Shown here: positions 1 through 5,038 of the stretch, one piece after another
How positions within the stretch are numbered: position 1 is the stretch's first letter
Layout of the letters: each line of letters starts with the position of its first letter
DNA from: Mycoplasmataceae bacterium
Lineage (GTDB): Bacteria > Bacillota_I > Bacilli_A > Mycoplasmatales > Mycoplasmoidaceae
Length of the DNA: 5,038 nucleotides
Assembly: GCA_020024735.1 (NCBI GenBank)
Contig: JAHHTI010000069.1
Coordinates: 1-5,038 of the forward strand
Reading direction: 5' to 3'
The notes under the pieces: generated by a model
What the model was told of the DNA's origin: nothing
What the model saw: only the letters and a program-made list of their open reading frames with translations
The model's database searches: none
Program-made: the position numbers and the translations under genes

Positions 1-1642
1 CTTCAGTATCATATCTATCAATATAGTCTGACTTTTTACATTCTTTGATGTATTTTAAAGGCGTATAACAAGCAAAGGTTAAATTTCTAATTTCATTATA
101 AATTTGTTGAATATTTTCTAAATGATTAGTTTTAGACTTTTGATTTACATAAATATTTTTAGGAATAAGTCTTTTTGGAAAAACTAATCCATTATTTGAA
201 TAATTACTAGCAATTTGTTTTCTTGATCTAGCAATAGAGATGGTATCCATTAGATTTCTAAATTTAAAACCAATCATTTCTTCAAAAGTTTTAGAAGTTC
301 TGCTTTCCATTGGAAGTTCAGCTCATTCATTAGCTTTTGCTTCTGCTTCATTACAAATTCTATCAATAGATTTAATTCCAAAATCCTTCAATGCTAAATC
401 ATTATCACAAGTAATAAATCTAACTTGATTAGAAATATCATGCATTTTGTTATTTACCGGAGTTGCAGTAAGCAATAGCACTTTTGTTTTTCTTCCGTCT
501 TTAATTACCTTTTCCATTAATTGTTGGTATCTTGACTTGCTTTTATTAGCATCTTCAGTTCATGATTTATTCCTAAAATTATGTGATTCATCAATAACTA
601 CTAAATCATAATTACTTCAATTAAAATTAGTTAAATCATTATCTCCTGATTTTCCTTTTGTTCTTGAAATATCAGTGTGGTTCATAATATCGTAAGTAAA
701 TTTATCGTCCCACAACGGATTATATATTACATTAATTTTAAATGACAACCAGTTATCTCTTAACTTTTTGGGAGTTAATACTAATACTCGCATACCTTTT
801 AATTCATAGTATTTGATAACTGCTAGCGCTTCATATGTTTTACCTAGCCCTACTGAATCAGCAAGAATACAACCATTATATTTTTCTATTTTTTCAATAA
901 TTCCATGAACTGCAGTTTTTTGGAAATCATACAATGATTGGTATATTTTAGTTGCTTTTCAATCATTTAGATTATTCGTAGCATTATTTTCATATTCTTT
1001 TAAATTTTTATTAAAGATGTGATAAAGACTAAAGTAATAAATATCTTCAGGAGTATGATTTCTATAAATAGCTTGTAATTGTTCAGCAAATACATTACTC
1101 ACATCAATATAAGTTACATCATTTCAAAAAGTTTGAAATAATGAATTTAATTCTTCATATTGATTTTGTTCATTGATTTCAATAGGGTAAAATACTTTTT
1201 TTGAATCAATTAACCCCAAACCTTCAGCAGTAAATTCTGCGGCATTCATAATGCTACTAAAATTATTATTAATTGTTGTAAATGAAAAAGTAGGATATTT
1301 TGAAGAAGCCGAAGGAGATTTAATAAACATTTTCTTGTTGATAACTTCAAAAAAACATCTAGCTAAATAAGGTTCTAATAAATCATTCTTAAGTTTTAAT
1401 TCAACTTCAGATGAAAGTAAATTTGTTTTATCAATATCAATAGTGTAACTTCTTTTATCTTCAAGATGATCAAAAGCAAATGATTTATTATTAGAAATAA
1501 TAATATTAAAGGAATTGGCAATAGCAATTGAATCTTTTAAAAATTCAAAAGCACGCAATGAAAATTTTTCTGTAATAATATTTACTTCCGAATTTTCGAT
1601 AATTGATTCTTTCAATAATTCTCCTAAGTTTTTATTTATCAT
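1..1642 (-). CDS. SNF2-family helicase with PLD-like N-terminal region, associated with a type III R-M system; C-terminus outside window
   Basis: The first 547 codons of a large SNF2-type superfamily 2 ATPase, a dsDNA translocase or remodeller. Residues 1 to about 230 resemble the PLD-like module of bacterial PLD-SNF2 proteins (alternating strands and helices, an AEFTAEGLG-like segment), but I find no HxK(x)4D catalytic motif. The helicase core follows: Q-motif region LYDFQKTA at 237-244, Walker A DSVGLGKT at 262-269, motif Ia LTPKKLRDNW, motif II DESH at 351-354, motif III LLLTATPVNN at 389-398. A family-typical DTISIARSRKQI block lies at 466-477. Motifs IV-VI would lie past the left edge. 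Five UGA codons (1126, 961, 619, 562 and 325 are their first bases) are read as Trp; they would otherwise break the gene into fragments. ATG at 1642 is preferred because AAGGAAA precedes it; an in-frame TTG at 1669 is the alternative. It overlaps the end of res by 11 bases and is probably translated with it. Its role in restriction is inferred from context only. Confidence 0.88.
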
Positions 1643-4559
1643 TTTCAATAGTTTCCTTATAATCTGCAATTAACTTACTTAATTTAGTTACTTTACGTAA
1701 TTGAATATTATTAATAGCATCAAAATGTTTTTGACCACATTTTATTTTAAGTTTTTCGCTTTCTCTTAATTGGGAATCATCTTCAGAACCTTTAGTTTCA
1801 GCGATTAATACAATTTTTTCTTGAGTAAGAATAGCTCAATCTGGATTATAGTCACCTAATGGGGTGTTAATTATAAATCTTCTAGGAAGTTTTATGAACT
1901 TCTTCACATCATCTGAAAGCGATGAGTCTTCAGCAAAGTCCTTTTCAATAGTAGATTGACACTTTATATATTCAAAAGGACATTTTTCATTTTCATTAGG
2001 AAGTTTATATGTCAATTCATCTGTAATATAAATTTCTTCCTCTAAATCTTCAATAATTGATTGTTCATAATAAGCATTAACTGGAGTATATTTAATTCCA
2101 TTACAAATCATTCCTTTCTTTACTTGATTTATAGCATTGTTAAGAGAGATTTTTACTTGATATGGATTTACTTTTAATTTTTTCAATAAGTTAGATTGAC
2201 AAAGAATTTTTATAATAGTTGCTTTCTTTAATTCATGAATACTAGCTAATTCATTAATAATGTCTTTAACTATATTACTATCAATAGTTTCTCTTTCTGC
2301 AATCTTTGAATCAACAGTAGTGGCATTCCCTTTAACTACACCAATATTACGTTGCATTTGAATATTCCCTTTTTGTGTTTCAATTATCTTCCAACTAGCA
2401 GATTGCATATTTTCATTTACGTATTCAATACATTGATTAATAAATTCTTGTGTATCAAATTTAATTTTATAGGTAGTTCTTGAAGAAATTTTTTGTCATA
2501 GTTCTTTAAATTCTTCAGATAAATAAACACTTTTAACCAATTTATTTCTTACTTTAGCATTAGCTTTTTCAAGCTTAATATATTCTCTAGAACTCTTTAA
2601 TAAGTCAATGATGTATTGATTTTCTTCATGACTAAATTTTTCTAAGTAGAAAGTTTTAGACATAATGGCTTCATAAAATTCATCTGTAGCTGAACCATTA
2701 CTTATATAATTTTGTGCTATTAATTCATTATAAATTTCTTTTGATTTTTCATTATCAATTGATAATGAATCATTAATCTTACCAATAAATGAATTTTGAT
2801 CAATTTTCTTTATTGATAATCCAGCTTCCTTTAATTCTTTTTGTAAGTCATCAGCAAATTGCTCATAAGAAGAATTAGCAATAATAGATAGTTTATTATA
2901 TTTTTGTGCTGTGCATCTTTCTCCATTTTGATTTACACAAATTCTTAAACCTCTACCAATTTGTTGTCTCTTTTTTATTTCTGATTTTGTAGAACATAAG
3001 GTACATACTTGGAAAACATTAGGATTATCTCATCCTTCTCTTAACGCTGAGTGAGAGAAAATAAAAGCAAGTTCTTCATTAAAAGATAATAATTGTTCTT
3101 TATCTTTCATAATTAACGAATATGTGTCGACATCTTCTTTAGATTCTCCAGTTTTTGAATCAACCATTCTTTTCTTCTTATCAATGGAAAAATATCCTTG
3201 ATGAATAGATTTAGCTAATTGTTTTATGTCTTTTCCGATATATAACTGTTTATATTCCTCTTTGCTATTAACTATCTTTTCAAATTGCTCTTCAAAATAA
3301 TTAGCATACTTCCCATTTAGTGCATTCCCTTCATCATCATATTGTCGATAATTTTTAACTTCATCTAAGAAAAATAAACTCAAAACCTTTATTCCTTTTG
3401 ACTTTAATTTAACTTGTTTATCTAAATGTGCCTTTATGGTTGTTGTAATTTGAGTTTTTTTAATAGATCAATCATCCACTTCATTAGAAGAATTCTTTTC
3501 AATAAATGCTCCATTTGTAAATTTAACAACATTATTAATGAAATCAATTTCATCAACTATTAACCCATTATGATTACTACGATGTGTAATATCAATAATT
3601 TCATCTTTTTCTTTGACGTTAAATTGTTTCTTAACATCCTTGTTAGTATAACATTCAATTTTAGCAGTTCCTTTTTTGCAATCGGTTGATATAACTTTCC
3701 CTATTGCACCATAATCATTAACAATTTCGCTTCCATATACTTCAATTTGTTTTACTAAATTCTTATTGTATGCATCAATTGCATCTAATCTATAAATCTG
3801 ATGTTCTTTGCTTCTTTTTCTAAAAGTTGCTGAATATCTTAAAACAAATAATGGATTTAGTTTTTCAATCGATTCAATACTTGTTTTAGTAGATGCGGTG
3901 GTTTGTGGTTCATCAATGATAATAATGGGATTAGTTTGTTTAATTAAATTAACAGGAATTTCACCAGAAAGTGCTTCTCTTGATTGAAGGAAAATTTTAT
4001 TCTCACTATTGAAAGCTTGGATATTAATAATCATAATTTGGATTTCATTACTAGTTGAGAATTCCCTAATATCATTCATATTGTTAGAATCATAAATAAA
4101 ATAATTTAACGGTTCATTATTATAGAGTTGTCTAAAATGCTCTTTAGTTATATCTAAAGTTTTTAAAACTCCTTCTTTAATAGCAATAGAAGGAACTACA
4201 ATAATAAATTTATTAAACCCGTAATTTTTATTTAATTCATAAATAGTTCTTAAGAAAACATATGTTTTTCCAGTCCCAGTTTCCATTTCAATATCAAATG
4301 TATAAGGTTTTTGATGAGATGATATACTTGTTTCAGTTAAACAATTTTTCTTTTGAACTTTATTTAGATTTTCTTGGAGGATTAAATCGAAATCTGATGA
4401 GATAATTTGGTTAGAATAACCTAAACCATTATTAATTAAATTAGTGACGCTAGAAACTGTGAATTGCCCTGTTTTAGTTTTAATTCCAGTAAATAGTTCT
4501 ACTACAGAATTAATTGCTTCTAATTGATAATCTAAGCTAGAATCAAACTTTAGTTTCAT
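1632..4559 (-). CDS. res: Type III restriction enzyme Res subunit (superfamily 2 helicase plus PD-ExK endonuclease), complete
   Basis: Res is the ATP-dependent translocase and nuclease subunit of a type III enzyme; with Mod it cleaves unmethylated DNA near the recognition site. The 975-residue length is normal for the family. In order: the N-terminal MKLKFDSSLDYQLEAI block with the Q motif at 11-16; Walker A METGTGKT at 92-99; motif II DEPQ at 216-219, the type III variant of DEAD/H; motif III SAT at 243-245; motif V REGWDNPN at 507-514; motif VI QQIGRGLR at 532-539; and a C-terminal PD-ExK nuclease with P906-D907, then E921-T-K923. All key residues are present and the frame is intact, so the enzyme looks active. 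Four UGA codons (residues 364, 510, 688, 908) are read as Trp; with the standard code the product would stop after residue 363. ATG at 4559-4557 is chosen because it gives the family N-terminus and touches the mod stop. An in-frame TTG four codons upstream is less likely. The final 11 bases overlap the next gene. Confidence 0.96.
1652..1658 (-). promoter_or_regulatory. Ribosome binding site for the SNF2 helicase gene
   Basis: AAGGAAA on the minus strand lies inside the last codons of res, nine bases before the ATG at 1642-1640. Its position decides between this ATG and the upstream TTG at 1669. The gene starts before res terminates (TAA at 1634-1632), which favours translational coupling by ribosomes finishing res. 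Confidence 0.65.
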
Positions 4560-5038
4560 TATAAAATCCAAACCTTAATGTTTTTTGATATCATTTCTAT
4601 TTGCTTTAGAGCATTTATTTTATCTTCATCATTAATGAAATTTTCATCTTTTAAATAAAGTGTTAATGAACCTTCAGCATTATTTTCTTCATAAATAGTT
4701 TTAATTGTTCAAGAAATATTTTTATATGGATTTTCATCAATTGCAAATATTATGGAATTACTTTCGTCAATATAAACTTTATTATCCTCAATCTTTTTAA
4801 GTTCAAACTTTGTATTTAAATTTAATCCGGTTCTCAATATTAACTCATATAATATATCTTCCATAGTTCTATCTGCTTTGAAAGTTTGATTCATTTTAAA
4901 TAAGGAATTTTGGATTGATTCCTCAGAAGAGACATCAACATCAAAATCATTTATGTTTGTAGAGTCTAATTTGAAATATTTAAAGCCATCGTTATATTTA
5001 AAAAGTTCAATTGATTTTTTTATTCTATCTCTTGTGAT
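4559..5038 (-). CDS. mod: Type III restriction-modification DNA methyltransferase (Mod), C-terminal part, start outside window
   Basis: This is the 3' end of a type III adenine methyltransferase, the subunit that recognises the target site, methylates one strand with S-adenosylmethionine and gives specificity to the complex with Res. The visible 159 residues hold features typical of the Mod C-terminus: an ITRDRIKKSI helix at visible residues 1-10, the GFKYFKLD strand at 18-25 (compare GFKVFKLD in the family), and the DILYELILRTGLNL segment from about residue 61. The catalytic DPPY and SAM-binding motifs and the target-recognition domain would lie beyond the right edge, so the methylated sequence cannot be guessed. 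One in-frame UGA (4711-4709) is read as Trp, followed by 49 more residues and a TAA at 4561-4559. The stop overlaps the res start by one base (TAATG), and the adjacent res gene supports the assignment. The assignment rests on family resemblance recalled from memory; no search was run. Confidence 0.9.
4567..4576 (-). promoter_or_regulatory. Weak ribosome binding region for res at the mod stop
   Basis: The minus strand before the res ATG reads AAGGTTTGGA and then TTTTATA. AAGG is 13 bases from the start, rather far, while the GGA at 4569-4567 is seven bases away but short. Because the mod stop and the res start share a base (TAATG), terminating ribosomes could restart directly, and a strong site may not be needed. 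This would keep Res synthesis dependent on Mod synthesis, which suits a toxic nuclease. Confidence 0.4.

Noticed and set aside
240..428. A 62-codon open frame on the plus strand
   Set aside because: It lies antisense within the conserved SNF2 helicase region, shows no recognisable protein features, and is what AT-rich DNA opposite a real gene produces by chance.
323..1669. Apparent breakage of the SNF2 gene into several short frames, suggesting a pseudogene
   Set aside because: All breaks are UGA in one frame. Reading them as Trp gives a continuous protein with helicase motifs in the correct order, so it is a code-4 gene and not a decayed one.
1643..1669. TTG at 1669 as an alternative start of the SNF2 gene
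   Set aside because: The ATG at 1642 has AAGGAAA nine bases upstream; the TTG would place that site inside the gene and add nine codons with no family support.
3455..3461. Homopolymer run as a possible phase-variation switch
   Set aside because: Seven Ts is about the longest run I noticed and is ordinary for DNA this AT-rich. I saw no di- to pentanucleotide repeat tracts like those in phase-variable mod genes. The 5' part of mod, where such tracts often lie, is not in the window.
1836..3470. Apparent splitting of res into separate genes at four stops
   Set aside because: All four stops are UGA in a single frame, and two fall on Trp residues of canonical Res motifs (REGWDNP, NPDWA).
4560..4571. 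TTG at 4571 as an alternative res start
   Set aside because: The ATG at 4559 gives the typical MKLKFDSSLDYQ family N-terminus and abuts the mod stop. The TTG would add four residues with no support from a better-placed ribosome site.
1..5038. RNA genes, CRISPR arrays, insertion sequences, terminators or promoters
   Set aside because: The minus strand is occupied end to end by three overlapping genes with no intergenic DNA, and I saw no long direct or inverted repeats or tRNA-like segments. A DUF4391 gene, which I recall near related systems, is also not in this window.

Overview
The window is strongly AT-rich and entirely coding on the minus strand. It reads correctly only if UGA means tryptophan (genetic code 4), which points to a mollicute: a Mycoplasma sensu lato, Ureaplasma or Spiroplasma relative. 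Ten in-frame UGA codons fall inside three otherwise open reading frames. Two of them sit at tryptophans of canonical type III restriction motifs (REGWDNP and NPDWA), so this is recoding and not gene decay.

In the direction of transcription (right to left) the layout is: (1) 5038-4559, the C-terminal 159 residues of a type III DNA methyltransferase, Mod, whose start lies beyond the right edge; (2) 4559-1632, a complete 975-residue type III restriction subunit, Res, with helicase motifs and a C-terminal PD-ExK nuclease; (3) 1642-1, the first 547 codons of a large SNF2-type helicase whose N-terminal region resembles the PLD-like module found on such proteins; its C-terminal half lies beyond the left edge. 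There is no intergenic DNA. Mod and Res overlap by one base, and Res and the SNF2 protein overlap by 11 bases, so the three genes look co-transcribed and translationally coupled.

Mod and Res together should form a classical type III restriction-modification complex. Mod recognises and methylates a short asymmetric site; Res uses ATP to communicate along DNA between two unmethylated sites and then cuts. The SNF2 protein is not a standard part of a type III enzyme. Its tight coupling to res suggests that it works with, or accompanies, the system as an anti-phage accessory, and it is the most interesting element here. I see no RNA genes, mobile elements, CRISPR arrays, promoters or terminators; the operon promoter must lie to the right of the window.
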